Below, piece after piece: positions 1 through 8,615 of a stretch of 48,364 nt of DNA. Source of the DNA: CAZDKK01 sp964506245. Its GTDB lineage: Bacteria; Eisenbacteria; RBG-16-71-46; CAIMUX01; WJJG01. The number at the start of each line of letters is the position of its first letter. Position 1 is the stretch's first letter. The position numbers were made by a program, and so were the translations under genes. The notes below the pieces were generated by a model, which saw only the letters and a list, made by a program, of their open reading frames with translations, was not told where the DNA came from and did not search any database. Where the stretch lies: the NCBI GenBank assembly GCA_964506245.1, contig CAZDKK010000036.1, forward strand, positions 1 through 48,364, read 5' to 3'.

Positions 1-311
1 TACGATGCACGAAGCGAGCGAAGGTGGCTAGACGGGGCGCGGCGAGGTCTTACGAGGATCCAATGTCCGAGCTCGTGTGCGGCGGAGAATCGCTGACGTC
101 CCCGCGGCGCGGCGCCGTCTATCGTGATGATGGCTCGGTCTCCCGCACCGAGGATTCTGGCGGCATGCCCCTCCAGGCGCTCGTACTCGACGGTGGCTCC
201 GCAGAACTGACAGATCGCCTCGATGTCGATCTGCGCTGGCTCGACGATCCCAAGGTGACGCAGCAATCCTTCGGGGGAGCGGAAGATCTCCACCTCCTCA
301 CTCGAGGCCAT
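1..311 (-). CDS. ImmA/IrrE-type metallopeptidase, C-terminally truncated by the window edge
   Basis: The reading frame starts at ATG 309-311 and stays open to the window edge, giving the first ~103 residues. Near residue 80 it reads RQRFSAAHELGHW, the zinc-binding HExxH helix typical of ImmA/IrrE (COG2856) peptidases. Family knowledge: these enzymes cleave repressors or DNA-binding regulators, as ImmA does in ICEBs1 and IrrE with DdrO in Deinococcus. The start overlaps the end of the upstream gene by 14 bp, so the two are probably translationally coupled and form an operon with the sigma-like gene. I infer that this peptidase controls that regulator pair. The C-terminal half, with the third metal ligand, is outside the window. 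Confident on family, not on target. Confidence 0.85.
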   Translation of the reverse strand, partial: MASSEEVEIFRSPEGLLRHLGIVEPAQIDIEAICQFCGATVEYERLEGHAARILGAGDRAIITIDGAAPRGRQRFSAAHELGHWILVRPRRAPSSHLRSLRAS

Positions 312-753
312 CTTCGGCCTCCCGGATGCGGTCAAGTACGCCTAGCCTCTCCAAGTCCCTCAAGTAGCTGGCAACGTCAGCATCGGTCAGGTCCTTGAGC
401 TCTCTGTGCTGGGCCGTGAGCATTCCGGCTTCCAGCTCAGGCATCCGCTCCATGATGCGCGACAACAACCCACGCCTCTCGTCTGGCGATGTGGGAACCC
501 GGGCGGCCCCCCCTTTGCCAGTTCGCACACACCTTTCATATTCAACCCGCGCTTGCTCGAGTCGCCGCCTTCGCTGGATCTCCACAGCTTCGAGAAGCAG
601 ATCCCTGACTCGGGCCGAGGTCGCCTGAAGATCCTCCCCAGCCTCCTGGCATTCCGCCAAGATCTCCTCATCGGACGCCTCGGCGACTGAATCTGCCAGG
701 GCATCCAGGATCAAACGCAGATCCGGAACGGGATCACCGCTCTTGCTGGACAT
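298..753 (-). CDS. Hypothetical acidic protein between a sigma-like gene and an ImmA-type peptidase
   Basis: A 151-residue protein that I do not recognise. It is charged and apparently all-helical. The N-terminal third is acidic, the middle is Arg/Glu-rich and could form a coiled coil (LLLEAVEIQRRRRLEQARVE), and the end is again acidic. No signal peptide or membrane segment is visible. Its ATG (751-753) directly abuts the TAG stop of the sigma-like gene, and its end overlaps the peptidase gene by 14 bp, so the three genes are one transcription unit. From this context I infer that it may be an anti-sigma or antirepressor-like partner and the substrate of the peptidase. Nothing in the sequence itself proves this. 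Confidence 0.75.
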   Translation of the reverse strand: MSSKSGDPVPDLRLILDALADSVAEASDEEILAECQEAGEDLQATSARVRDLLLEAVEIQRRRRLEQARVEYERCVRTGKGGAARVPTSPDERRGLLSRIMERMPELEAGMLTAQHRELKDLTDADVASYLRDLERLGVLDRIREAEDGLE

Positions 754-1335
754 CTAGCAGCCTCCCCACGCTCTGGCACTTCGGCGCAGTCTCTTCATAG
801 CTGCGTCGTACGCCTTCGCGTCGATGCCTAGCGCATCCTGGATCTCTGGACGCTTCATGCCCTCCAGGAGTCCGTCCATGATCAGGAGCACAACGTGATC
901 GTCCTCGAACAGGCGCTTGATCTCCTCGACCTGCCGCCTTGCATCTGCCACGGCATCGGGCGGAGGGTCAGCCGACCTCGCCATGTCGATCGCGTCATCG
1001 GTCGCCTCGCCACTTGGATCGGATCCCCGCAGATCCGATCTCAAGACCAGGGGTCGACGCTCGCCTTTCTCCACCCAGTGACTCGCAAGACTCCGCATCG
1101 TTGCATGCAGGTGACCCTCGAAAGTCACGGCGGCAACTGGCCAATGCCGCGTGCCGTCGAGGGTCCCGAAGATCGCCTCCTGCATCAGATCGTCAGCACC
1201 CAGCCCCACGTGCCCCCTGGCCCGGAACTCCGCGGAGTGCCTCAATCGGGCAATCTGAACCTCCGACAGGGCCGTGATTGCATCGCGCACCTGTTCATCT
1301 GTCGCGTAACAACTCCCCCTATTCTCTTTACTCAT
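754..1335 (-). CDS. Sigma-70/ECF-like sigma factor
   Basis: A 193-residue protein with an ECF-sigma layout. The N-terminal region has a region-2-like segment with GADDLMQEAIFGTLDG (roughly residues 46-61), where the D-D-L-x-Q-E signature of region 2 is clear. The C-terminal half has a region-4-like HTH (EIQDALGIDAKAYDAAMKRL). The linker is long and acidic. ECF sigma factors direct RNA polymerase to a small regulon and are usually held by an anti-sigma factor. The next gene begins directly at its stop codon, and an ImmA-type peptidase follows, suggesting control by proteolysis. Its position near the edge of a mobile island suggests that it regulates island genes (inference). Confidence 0.75.
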   Translation of the reverse strand: MSKENRGSCYATDEQVRDAITALSEVQIARLRHSAEFRARGHVGLGADDLMQEAIFGTLDGTRHWPVAAVTFEGHLHATMRSLASHWVEKGERRPLVLRSDLRGSDPSGEATDDAIDMARSADPPPDAVADARRQVEEIKRLFEDDHVVLLIMDGLLEGMKRPEIQDALGIDAKAYDAAMKRLRRSARAWGGC

Positions 1336-1559
1336 AGGCGGTTACATCACCCCTCCCTTGTGCACTTGCGATGTGGGCAACAGCCCTAGTCTCATATGCC
1401 CGTCGGGTGGCCCTTCCAGGACACCCAAGATCTTCGTGTCCGAATCCGCCGTCAAGCGGGCATACATATAGACGAGGGGACCTTCGGGCGGCCCGGCGGG
1501 ACGGACCCTCCGGGCGGCCGATAGTAGGGCTCGCACCGCGGGAACAAGGAGGTACGACA

Positions 1560-1799
1560 ATGAAAGGCAGAGGAAACCCGCACGTCGTGCGGCACCCCGA
1601 GGGCGGATGGGCTGTGCGGCGCGAAGGAAGCGCGCGTGTGTCGTCGCGCCATACCACGCAGCAGGAGGCGATCTCCAGTGCCATCGACTTGGCCAAGGCG
1701 ATTCGGGGAGAGGTCGTGATCCACGACAGGAGCGGCAGGATACGCGACCGCGATTCGTACGGGAACGACCCGTGTCCTCCCAGGGACCGGGAGCACTAG
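1560..1799 (+). CDS. DUF2188 domain protein
   Basis: A 79-residue protein covered from end to end by the DUF2188 pattern: an N-terminal HVVRHPEGGWAVRREG, a central TQQEAISSAIDLAK helix and the C-terminal signature RIRDRDSYGNDP. DUF2188 proteins are small, widely and patchily distributed and often carried on mobile DNA; their function is unknown. I chose ATG 1560 because AAGGAGG at 1546-1552 lies seven bases upstream and the domain begins immediately. The frame is open further upstream but shows no domain there. It is divergent from the sigma-like operon, with about 220 bp between them. Confidence 0.88.
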   Translation: MKGRGNPHVVRHPEGGWAVRREGSARVSSRHTTQQEAISSAIDLAKAIRGEVVIHDRSGRIRDRDSYGNDPCPPRDREH

Positions 1800-2068
1800 C
1801 GAGCCAAAGCCTGCGGCCATGGAGCGCGAGGGACTTGATCCGGCCTATGATGGTGGCCATGTCTCACGACTCGGCGTCTCCTGCCCGGGTCGGCGGCCCA
1901 GCGTCGATTGCAGAAGGGCCGCCCGTGGTGGCAAGGACTTCTTGAACGGAGCGCCGGTAGACAGGCATCGCGCCGGGCCGCGATGTACCGGATGGCACAA
2001 TGATCCCATCAGTAGTAGATTCTTCGCACGCCCAGTGGGACAACGATCACCGCACTTGAGGAGAGGCT

Positions 2069-2362
2069 ATGACGGACCAATTGCGCTTGCAGATCTTGTG
2101 GGTGCTGGATCAGCATTCGAGAACAGACCCCTCGACTATCAAGGCCGACAGGGAGCTCGCGGCTGAGACGAGTCAGACCCTCGAAGAAACCCAACGCCAG
2201 CTTGACATCCTTGAGACTCAGAACCTCGTCACACTCACCAAAGGCATGGGACCGACCTACGGAGCGCGGATCACTCCCATTGGTTCACTCGCCGTTGAGC
2301 GACTGCAGGAACAGGCCCTGGAGCGTCCGCGCAGGCCGATCGGATTTCGCCGCTCCAAGTAG
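2069..2362 (+). CDS. Small winged-helix-like protein
   Basis: A 97-residue protein that begins with LRLQILWVLDQHSRTDP and continues through helices into a segment reading LDILETQNLVTLTKGMGPTY. This is the order of helices, recognition helix and wing seen in winged-helix domains, and the C-terminus is basic. GAGGAGAGG sits just before the ATG. No specific family is recognised. It lies 100 bp upstream of the tail-anchored protein gene on the same strand, so the two may be co-transcribed. Role inferred: DNA- or protein-binding regulator of the island. Alternatively it could be a small adaptor with no DNA contact. Confidence 0.65.
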   Translation: MTDQLRLQILWVLDQHSRTDPSTIKADRELAAETSQTLEETQRQLDILETQNLVTLTKGMGPTYGARITPIGSLAVERLQEQALERPRRPIGFRRSK

Positions 2363-2463
2363 CACGGCTGCGGCATTGGCGCGATCTGCGTCTCGATCTG
2401 CGGTCCTACTTCGTCCCGGCTTGTGTGCGATCGCGACACCGCAGCCGACGGGAGGGGCATTCT

Positions 2464-3285
2464 GTGAACTCCGACCTGGGCGCGCAGCGCCGAACGTCAC
2501 GAGGAGTTGCTGGCGCCGTGCGCGACGCGTTCACGAGGAGCATGATCCGGTACCTCCTCCGCAAGTATCCTCCGGAGCGCATCTGGCTTGGCTGCGAGGC
2601 TGCCCTCAAGAACGACTACTACTTGATCTCCATCGAGAGTCTGCCCGGTGAGGCAGACAGAGCCTTCCAGATCTACGGCGTCCGCGGACGCGAACTCCAG
2701 ACCACATTCTCCGATGGGCACGAGCCACACGAGCGGATCCTGACTCTGGATGATCTGAGGAGCGGTACACTGGATATCGCGCATTGGTGCGGGTGGTGGA
2801 CCGTTCACTACCGCAGCCTTCCAATCGCGGTACTCGCGGAGTTTCTCTGCTATCAGCGCCTGCGCTGGCGTCGCCATGTCAGGCGCGACAAGCACCTGAG
2901 GACAATGCGGAACCGGTATCGCGTGCTGGCGGAGATTGCGGACCTCGCAGAGTTCTGGACACACAGTCAAGTGGACTTCATGGATCTTCTTCGCGGCCTC
3001 TATGGGCGGGGGGCGGAGTCATCCCCACAGGTCAGCAAGCTGATCGGGTTCCTCACCACGATCCTCGAATCCCTGAAGGAGTCGGGCGATGTTCTCTTCG
3101 CAGAAGGACTCCTCCCCAAGGACATTCGGATCACCCCGAAGGCGCTGAGCACGTTGTCAGATTACGAGGTGGAGACAACCCGCCACGCGGATAGCATGCG
3201 CATTGCCAAAGGTCAGCTCTGGGTGAGTGTCGCGATGGTCATCTTGGCCCTGGCAAGCCTCGTGGTCGCCCTCTTGGACATGTGA
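2464..3285 (+). CDS. Tail-anchored hypothetical protein convergent with hsdR
   Basis: A 273-residue protein of unknown family. GTG 2464 is preferred over an upstream ATG because GGAGGGG (2451-2457) precedes it by six bases. The N-terminal ~120 residues look like a mixed alpha/beta domain with several Trp and Tyr. The middle is helical and basic (CYQRLRWRRHVRRDKHLRTM). Residues ~165-240 resemble a winged helix. A single hydrophobic segment (VSVAMVILALASLVVALL) ends the protein, so it is probably membrane-anchored with the bulk in the cytoplasm. The stop lies 16 bp from the convergent hsdR stop. Placement beside a restriction-modification operon suggests a defence or island-maintenance role, which is inference only. 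Confidence 0.7.
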   Translation: MNSDLGAQRRTSRGVAGAVRDAFTRSMIRYLLRKYPPERIWLGCEAALKNDYYLISIESLPGEADRAFQIYGVRGRELQTTFSDGHEPHERILTLDDLRSGTLDIAHWCGWWTVHYRSLPIAVLAEFLCYQRLRWRRHVRRDKHLRTMRNRYRVLAEIADLAEFWTHSQVDFMDLLRGLYGRGAESSPQVSKLIGFLTTILESLKESGDVLFAEGLLPKDIRITPKALSTLSDYEVETTRHADSMRIAKGQLWVSVAMVILALASLVVALLDM

Positions 3286-3301
3286 CCGGGATTGGGCGCC
3301 C

Positions 3302-6300
3302 CTACGCCATCACCCACTCAGCCGAGAGCACTTCCGCCTGCTCCAGCACCGTCTGCGTCGCCTTCTCCTGCTTGTCCGGCGGGTAGCCGTACTTCCTGAG
3401 AATGCGCTTCACGAGCACGCGGAGATGGGCGCGCACATTCTCCCGCAGAGTCCAGTCGATGGTCACATTCGCCCGCACGGTGCGGACGAGCTCCTGGGCG
3501 ATGGTCCGCAGGGTCTCGTCCCCCAGGATTCTGACGGCGCTGTCGTTGGTTTCCAAAGCGTCGTAGAAGGCAAGCTCGTCCTCGGAGAGCCCCAGGACCT
3601 CACCGCGGGCGCTCGCCTCACGCATCTGCTTGGCGAGCTCGATCAGCTCCTCGATGACCTGCGCAGCCTCGATGGCCCTGTTTTGGTAGCGCCGGATTGT
3701 CTGTTCGAGCATCTCAGCGAACGAGCGTGCCTGCACCACGTTCTTGCGCATGCGAGTGTACAGCTCGCCTTGGAGCAGCTTGCGCAGCAGCTCCACTGCC
3801 AGGTTGCGGTGCGGCATGCCGCGCACGTCAGACAGGAACTGATCCGAGAGGATCGAGATGTCGGGCTTCTCCAGGCCGGCTGCAGCGAAGATGTCCACCA
3901 CACCCTCCGGGGCCACAGCACGGGAGATGATCTGCCGGACTGCGTGGTCGAGCTCCTCCTCCGGGCGTGCGTCGCCCGTGATCCGCTTGGCGAGCACAGC
4001 CTGCACGGCCTGGAAGAACGCCACGTCATCTCGGAGGCGCAGCGCCTCCGCGTGGGGTACGGCGAGCGCAAATGCCTGGGACAGCTCGCGCACTGTGCGC
4101 AGGCACCTCTCCTTGCCGTCCTCCTGCTTCAGGATGTGCTCCTGGGCGGCTGGGAGGAGCCCGAGGCGTTCCTGGGCCTTGCCAGAGATCCACGCCGACC
4201 AGTCGAACGCGTGGAAGAGGTCGCAGCAGACCTCGTACTTCTCCAGCATGACGGCGACGGCTTCTTCCTGGTTGATGGCCGTGCGCCCGGTGCCGCCGCT
4301 CTCCGTGTAGGTCGCGAGCGCCTGTTTGAGCTCGTGCGCCAGGCCCAGGTAGTCGACCACGAGTCCGCCGGGCTTGTCGCGGAACACGCGATTGACCCTG
4401 GCGATGGCTTGCATGAGGCCGTGGCTGCGCATCGGCTTGTCCACGTACATCGTGTGCAAGGAGGGAGCGTCGAACCCAGTGAGCCACATGTCGCGCACGA
4501 GCACGACCTTCATCGAATCGGCCACGTCGCGGAATCGATTCGCCAGGGCCTCGCGCCGAGGCTTGTTGCGAATGTGCTGCTGCCAGTCCACTGGGTCGGA
4601 GGCAGAGCCGGTCATGACGACCTTGAGGATGCCCTTCTCGTCGTCCTGGTCGTGCCAGGCAGGGCGCAGCCGCACGAGCTCCCGGTACATCTCGACGCAG
4701 ATGCGCCGGCTCATGCAGACCACCATCGCCTTACCTTCCATCGCCTCGAGGCGCTTCTCGAAGTGGTCCACGATGTCCTGGGCGATGAGCTTCAGGCGCT
4801 TCTCGGCGCCCACGACGGCCTCGAGCTGGGCCCACTTGGTCTTGAGCCTCTCCTTGCGCTCGACTTCCTCGCCCTCGGTGGCCTCCTCGAAGTCCGGGTC
4901 GATCTGGGGCCGCTCAGACTCGTCCAGCACCAGCTTCGCGAGCCGGCTCTCGTAGTAGATAGGCACCGTGGCCCCGTCCTGCACGGCACGCTGGATGTCG
5001 TAGACGCTGATGTAGTCGCCGAACACCGCCCGGGTGTTGGCGTCCTGGAGCTCGATGGGCGTGCCGGTGAAGCCGATGAACGAAGCGTTCGGCAGGGCGT
5101 CGCGCATGTGCCGGGCGAAGCCGTCCACGAAGTCGTACTGGCTGCGGTGCGCCTCGTCAGCAATCACCACGATGTTCCTGCGCTCCGACAGGGTCGGGTG
5201 CCGGTCGCCCTTCTCCTCCGGGAAGAACTTCTGGATGGTCGTGAAGACGATGCCGCCCACCTCGACCCGTAGGAGCTCCCTGAGGTCGGCGCGGCTTCCA
5301 GCCTGGACGGGGGGCTGGCGCAGGAGCTCCCTGCAGCGGGAGAAGGTGGCGAAGAGCTGGTCGTCGAGGTCGTTGCGGTCGGTGAGCACGACGAGGGTGG
5401 GGTTCTCCATAGCCGGCTCTCGCACGATGCGTCCCGCGAAGAAAGCCATGGAGAGGCTCTTGCCTGAGCCCTGCGTGTGCCATACCACACCGATGCGGCG
5501 GTCGCCAGGTTTCCCGCCAGGGCGTCGGCCAGCCTCGTAGCGTCCGGGTGCATCGGGCAGGCGGTCCGCTACACGTCGGAGGGCTGCTGCCCGCAACGTC
5601 TCTTCAACGGCGACGCGCACGGCATGGAACTGGTGATAGCCGGCCATCTTCTTGATGAGCTTCCCGCCGCCCGCGTCCTCGAAGACGATGAAGTCGCGAA
5701 CCAGCTCGAGGAAGCGGCGGGGCTCGAGGACACCCTCGAGCAGTACCTGTAGCTCGGTCAGGCGCGCATCGGCCAGGCGCTCGCCCGCGATGGTGCGCCA
5801 CGGCTTGAACCACTCGCGCCCTGCTGTGAGCGTGCCTATGCGGGCCTCCACTCCATCTGAGACAACCAGGAGCTCGTTGCAGGCGAACAGCGCCGGGATC
5901 TCGGCCTTGTAGGTCTGGAGCTGGTGGAAGGCCGTCCAGATCGTAGCGTTCTCGTCCGCGGGATTCTTGAGCTCGATGACGGCGAGCGGCAGGCCGTTGA
6001 CGAAGAGCACGATGTCCGCACGTCGCGTCTGCTTGTTCTCCGCCACGGTGAACTGGTTGATGGCGAGGAGGTCGTTTGCATCCGGGTGCTCGTAGTCCAG
6101 CACCTGTGCCTGGGCTCCCCGAATCCGACCCTCCTTGGGGCGGTACTCCACGGTCACCCCGTCGACGAGCAACCGGTGCACGCTGCGGTTATGAGCAGGA
6201 AGGTCCGCCCCTTCGGGTCGCGTGAGCTTCCGGAAGGCATCCTCGAGCGCCTCGGCCGGCAGGCCCGGGTTCAGCCTAGTGAGGGCAGAGCGCAGGCGCC

Positions 6301-6448
6301 CCTCGAGCACCACCTGCCCGTAGTCGGTGCGCTCCGCAGCAGCTGTGTCCGGTGCGATGTCGGGGCCATGCAGGATACGCCAACCAAGGCGCTCCAGCCA
6401 GTCAAGGGCAGCGGTCTCGACGACGGACTCGTTGAACGCGGGGTTCAC
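3302..6448 (-). CDS. hsdR: Type I restriction enzyme, R (endonuclease/translocase) subunit
   Basis: A 1048-residue HsdR, the DNA-translocating and cleaving subunit of a type I restriction enzyme. The N-terminal nuclease domain has D145 and E159-x-K161 (in RADIVLFVNGLPLAVIELK), the PD-(D/E)xK core. The SF2 motor follows: Walker A TQGSGKS (325-331), DEAH (431-434), and the GFTGTPI motif. The remainder is the C-terminal helical region that contacts the methylase. Start: the frame is open further upstream, but GTG 6446-6448 overlaps the TGA of the preceding gene (GTGA) and gives the normal N-terminus NPAFNESVVE. It is the last gene of hsdM-hsdS-GIY-YIG-hsdR. All catalytic motifs are intact, so the system looks functional. 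Confidence 0.96.
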   Translation of the reverse strand: MNPAFNESVVETAALDWLERLGWRILHGPDIAPDTAAAERTDYGQVVLEGRLRSALTRLNPGLPAEALEDAFRKLTRPEGADLPAHNRSVHRLLVDGVTVEYRPKEGRIRGAQAQVLDYEHPDANDLLAINQFTVAENKQTRRADIVLFVNGLPLAVIELKNPADENATIWTAFHQLQTYKAEIPALFACNELLVVSDGVEARIGTLTAGREWFKPWRTIAGERLADARLTELQVLLEGVLEPRRFLELVRDFIVFEDAGGGKLIKKMAGYHQFHAVRVAVEETLRAAALRRVADRLPDAPGRYEAGRRPGGKPGDRRIGVVWHTQGSGKSLSMAFFAGRIVREPAMENPTLVVLTDRNDLDDQLFATFSRCRELLRQPPVQAGSRADLRELLRVEVGGIVFTTIQKFFPEEKGDRHPTLSERRNIVVIADEAHRSQYDFVDGFARHMRDALPNASFIGFTGTPIELQDANTRAVFGDYISVYDIQRAVQDGATVPIYYESRLAKLVLDESERPQIDPDFEEATEGEEVERKERLKTKWAQLEAVVGAEKRLKLIAQDIVDHFEKRLEAMEGKAMVVCMSRRICVEMYRELVRLRPAWHDQDDEKGILKVVMTGSASDPVDWQQHIRNKPRREALANRFRDVADSMKVVLVRDMWLTGFDAPSLHTMYVDKPMRSHGLMQAIARVNRVFRDKPGGLVVDYLGLAHELKQALATYTESGGTGRTAINQEEAVAVMLEKYEVCCDLFHAFDWSAWISGKAQERLGLLPAAQEHILKQEDGKERCLRTVRELSQAFALAVPHAEALRLRDDVAFFQAVQAVLAKRITGDARPEEELDHAVRQIISRAVAPEGVVDIFAAAGLEKPDISILSDQFLSDVRGMPHRNLAVELLRKLLQGELYTRMRKNVVQARSFAEMLEQTIRRYQNRAIEAAQVIEELIELAKQMREASARGEVLGLSEDELAFYDALETNDSAVRILGDETLRTIAQELVRTVRANVTIDWTLRENVRAHLRVLVKRILRKYGYPPDKQEKATQTVLEQAEVLSAEWVMA

Positions 6449-7299
6449 TCCTCTGCCGCCTCCTCCTGCAGTTCCTTTAGGGTGCGACCCTTCGCATCCT
6501 TCCATTCCGTCCGGCCGTTGGACGACCGGCCAAGCACGACACCCGACGCCATGGAGGGTGAGTTGAAGGTGTAGTCCTGCGTGAAGCGATAGACCTCGCC
6601 CGCGTCGGCAAGCACCCCGTTCTTCAGCAAGGTGCGGCGCAGCTCGGTCGCAGATGCGTCGCATGAGGGGGTCTCAGACTTCGCCGCCTGCGATGCGGCA
6701 CGCACCACGAACCCCTCAGGCCCGTCGAAGCCGTGGGCCGTGATTCCCCGGCCCGTGAGAGTCAGCTCTGGCTCCGATCCCCCCACGCTCGGCTTGTCGA
6801 AGAAGCTCACCCCGACCACCTGCAGACACAGGAGCATGTCGGCCAGGAACGCCTCGGCATCAGCCTCGTCAGCCTCGGAGAGGGCGGGGAGCTGAGGCAC
6901 GTTGCCGTTGTCCAGCTCGCAGCGTTTGGCCTCGTTTGCGAGCACCACGAGACGCGACTCGAGATGCTGCACATGGGCCTTGTTGAGGCTCTGGTCCTTG
7001 CTGGTGAAGGCCACGGCATGTGTCCAGAAATCCTTCTTCTTGGAGTGGTCGTCGAGCCGTGCGAGCACGCCGTCACCCTCCCCGACGTAGACTCGCGGGA
7101 ACTGGCCGGACTCACCCGGTCCCCAAAGAACGTAGACGCCCGTGCGCTTCAGCTCAGGGCGGTGCTTCGCCTCGCCATAGAGCGGGCGGGGGAAAACCAG
7201 TCCCTGTCCGGTCCAGTTGGACTTCTCGACGATCCTCAGGGCCTCAGGCTCGCCAGAGGGGACGAAGATCCGCACCGAGAACCCAACTGCCTTGGTCAT
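6445..7299 (-). CDS. GIY-YIG nuclease with C-terminal DUF4357, embedded in the hsd operon
   Basis: A 284-residue protein. Residues ~50-110 form a GIY-YIG nuclease-like fold: TGVYVLWG...RVYVGEGD supplies the GIY and YIG elements (as GVY and YVG), followed by an Arg/His-containing helix (LARLDDHSKKKDFW). The C-terminus has a DUF4357-like segment (SPSMASGVVLGRSSNGRTEW). The start ATG 7297-7299 overlaps the hsdS stop (ATGA) and its stop overlaps the hsdR start (GTGA), so it is translationally coupled on both sides. Family knowledge: GIY-YIG/DUF4357 proteins recur in restriction and defence islands. It may add a second nuclease activity or regulate the RM complex (inference). An open frame upstream of the chosen ATG lies inside hsdS and is discarded. 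Confidence 0.85.
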   Translation of the reverse strand: MTKAVGFSVRIFVPSGEPEALRIVEKSNWTGQGLVFPRPLYGEAKHRPELKRTGVYVLWGPGESGQFPRVYVGEGDGVLARLDDHSKKKDFWTHAVAFTSKDQSLNKAHVQHLESRLVVLANEAKRCELDNGNVPQLPALSEADEADAEAFLADMLLCLQVVGVSFFDKPSVGGSEPELTLTGRGITAHGFDGPEGFVVRAASQAAKSETPSCDASATELRRTLLKNGVLADAGEVYRFTQDYTFNSPSMASGVVLGRSSNGRTEWKDAKGRTLKELQEEAAEE

Positions 7300-8615
7300 G
7301 ACGATGCCTCCTGTGTCAACCGCTCCGCATCCTTCACGCGCAGCTCGCCGGAGATGAGCTTGGGCAACAGCGTGTCGCGCAGGGCGGCGAGGGTGCGGGA
7401 TTCCCATGTGTTTCCGAGGATTCGGCCAAACATCGGGGCAACGATCCGATCGAAAGCACGCAGGAGCAGCGGGGGGGGTAGCAGGGATCTCGAGTTGCTG
7501 AATGTGCTCGTCGTGACGGTGTCGAAAACGGAACCGTGCGCTCCATGTACCAGTTCGTCGATTCGATGCCGCAAGTGGCAGTACAGGGCAAATGGGCTGT
7601 CGGTCGAGCTGACGAGTGCGTAGCAGGTCTGATTCATCGCGATCTCACGGCCAAACAAGACCATTCGACCCGTAGTTGCACCACGCGCGACGACGACAGT
7701 GGAGAGGGCCGGAATCAGTTGGGTGGCGCTCTCGTCCAGGCCCGCTCCTGTGATAGTCCGCTCAGTGACGATCAGGAACGCCTCTCGGCACTGAGACACG
7801 TCCTTCGCGCTCGCCCAAGGGATCTGGCCGTTCCAGTACTCATCGCGGTCCGTCTTCGGCGTACCTCCGCTCAACAGCTTCGCTTGTGTCAGCAGAGATC
7901 CCGTCTCCCAGCCTTCCGGGATCTCCCCAAACTCGGAGTCCACGAACCGGTTAGGGAACAGGTCAGCCACCTCCCTGGGCAGCCCAGGATCTCGCCCCTC
8001 AGCCTTGGCGCGCACGGGGTCGAAGTCTGCGAACCACGACTTGAAGAGCGCCCGTGCCATGGCCTCCAGCGTCTCGTTCATGCGCCGGTTCAGCTCGATC
8101 TTGTCGTCGAGCGCATCGAGGGTGCTGACGATGCGGCATTGAACGCGTGTCGGTTCCGGTGCCGGAAAGGCGAGGAGGTCCTCCCGGGCCAGACCGAGAT
8201 TAGTGGTTCCCGTCGCACGTGAACGGCAGTAGGTGCGATACTGGGGTGTCCGGAGTAGCCAGTGGAGATATTCAAGGGGCACGTCGCTTCGCTTCGGCTG
8301 CAGCTTGACCGTGTCCTGCGTCAAGCGGCCCGGCGAATGGTCTAGTGGCAGCCTGGCCACGGCGCCAAGCAGATCGGCAGACTGGGTAACGTCCTTGAGG
8401 GACAGGTAGAGCTCGCCTGGCCGGACCAATAGCTTGTCCGGAGACTCCCCACCATACGTCTGTAGCGAATCCCTGCGAAACCCCCCGTTGCGCTGAATCG
8501 TCGCAAGTCCAAGAAGAACTGGTCCCGGCTGACCTAGCAGCCGGCTCCTGTAGGTGGTGCCCCGTTGAAGCGTGAAGTAGTCGCCAAGCGTGTGGCGATC
8601 GCTCCTACTCGCCAT
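7296..8615 (-). CDS. hsdS: Type I restriction-modification specificity subunit S
   Basis: A 439-residue HsdS with the usual two-lobed plan. TRD1 covers roughly residues 1-150 (starting RHTLGDYFTLQRG) and is followed by the conserved helical spacer RIVSTLDALDDKIELNRRMNETL. TRD2 covers ~215-390 and begins IPEGWETGSLL. The second conserved helix (LAALRDTLLPKLISGELRV) ends the protein. HsdS selects the bipartite target sequence for both methylation and restriction. The start ATG 8613-8615 overlaps the end of hsdM by 11 bp, and its stop overlaps the next gene's ATG. Length and both spacer helices are normal for the family. Sequence specificity cannot be read from sequence alone. Confidence 0.94.
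   Translation of the reverse strand: MASRSDRHTLGDYFTLQRGTTYRSRLLGQPGPVLLGLATIQRNGGFRRDSLQTYGGESPDKLLVRPGELYLSLKDVTQSADLLGAVARLPLDHSPGRLTQDTVKLQPKRSDVPLEYLHWLLRTPQYRTYCRSRATGTTNLGLAREDLLAFPAPEPTRVQCRIVSTLDALDDKIELNRRMNETLEAMARALFKSWFADFDPVRAKAEGRDPGLPREVADLFPNRFVDSEFGEIPEGWETGSLLTQAKLLSGGTPKTDRDEYWNGQIPWASAKDVSQCREAFLIVTERTITGAGLDESATQLIPALSTVVVARGATTGRMVLFGREIAMNQTCYALVSSTDSPFALYCHLRHRIDELVHGAHGSVFDTVTTSTFSNSRSLLPPPLLLRAFDRIVAPMFGRILGNTWESRTLAALRDTLLPKLISGELRVKDAERLTQEASS

Noticed and set aside
3227..5272. Long plus-strand frame opposite hsdR (681 codons)
   Set aside because: It is the GC-driven mirror of hsdR: Leu/Val/Asp-rich, no domain, no ribosome-binding site.
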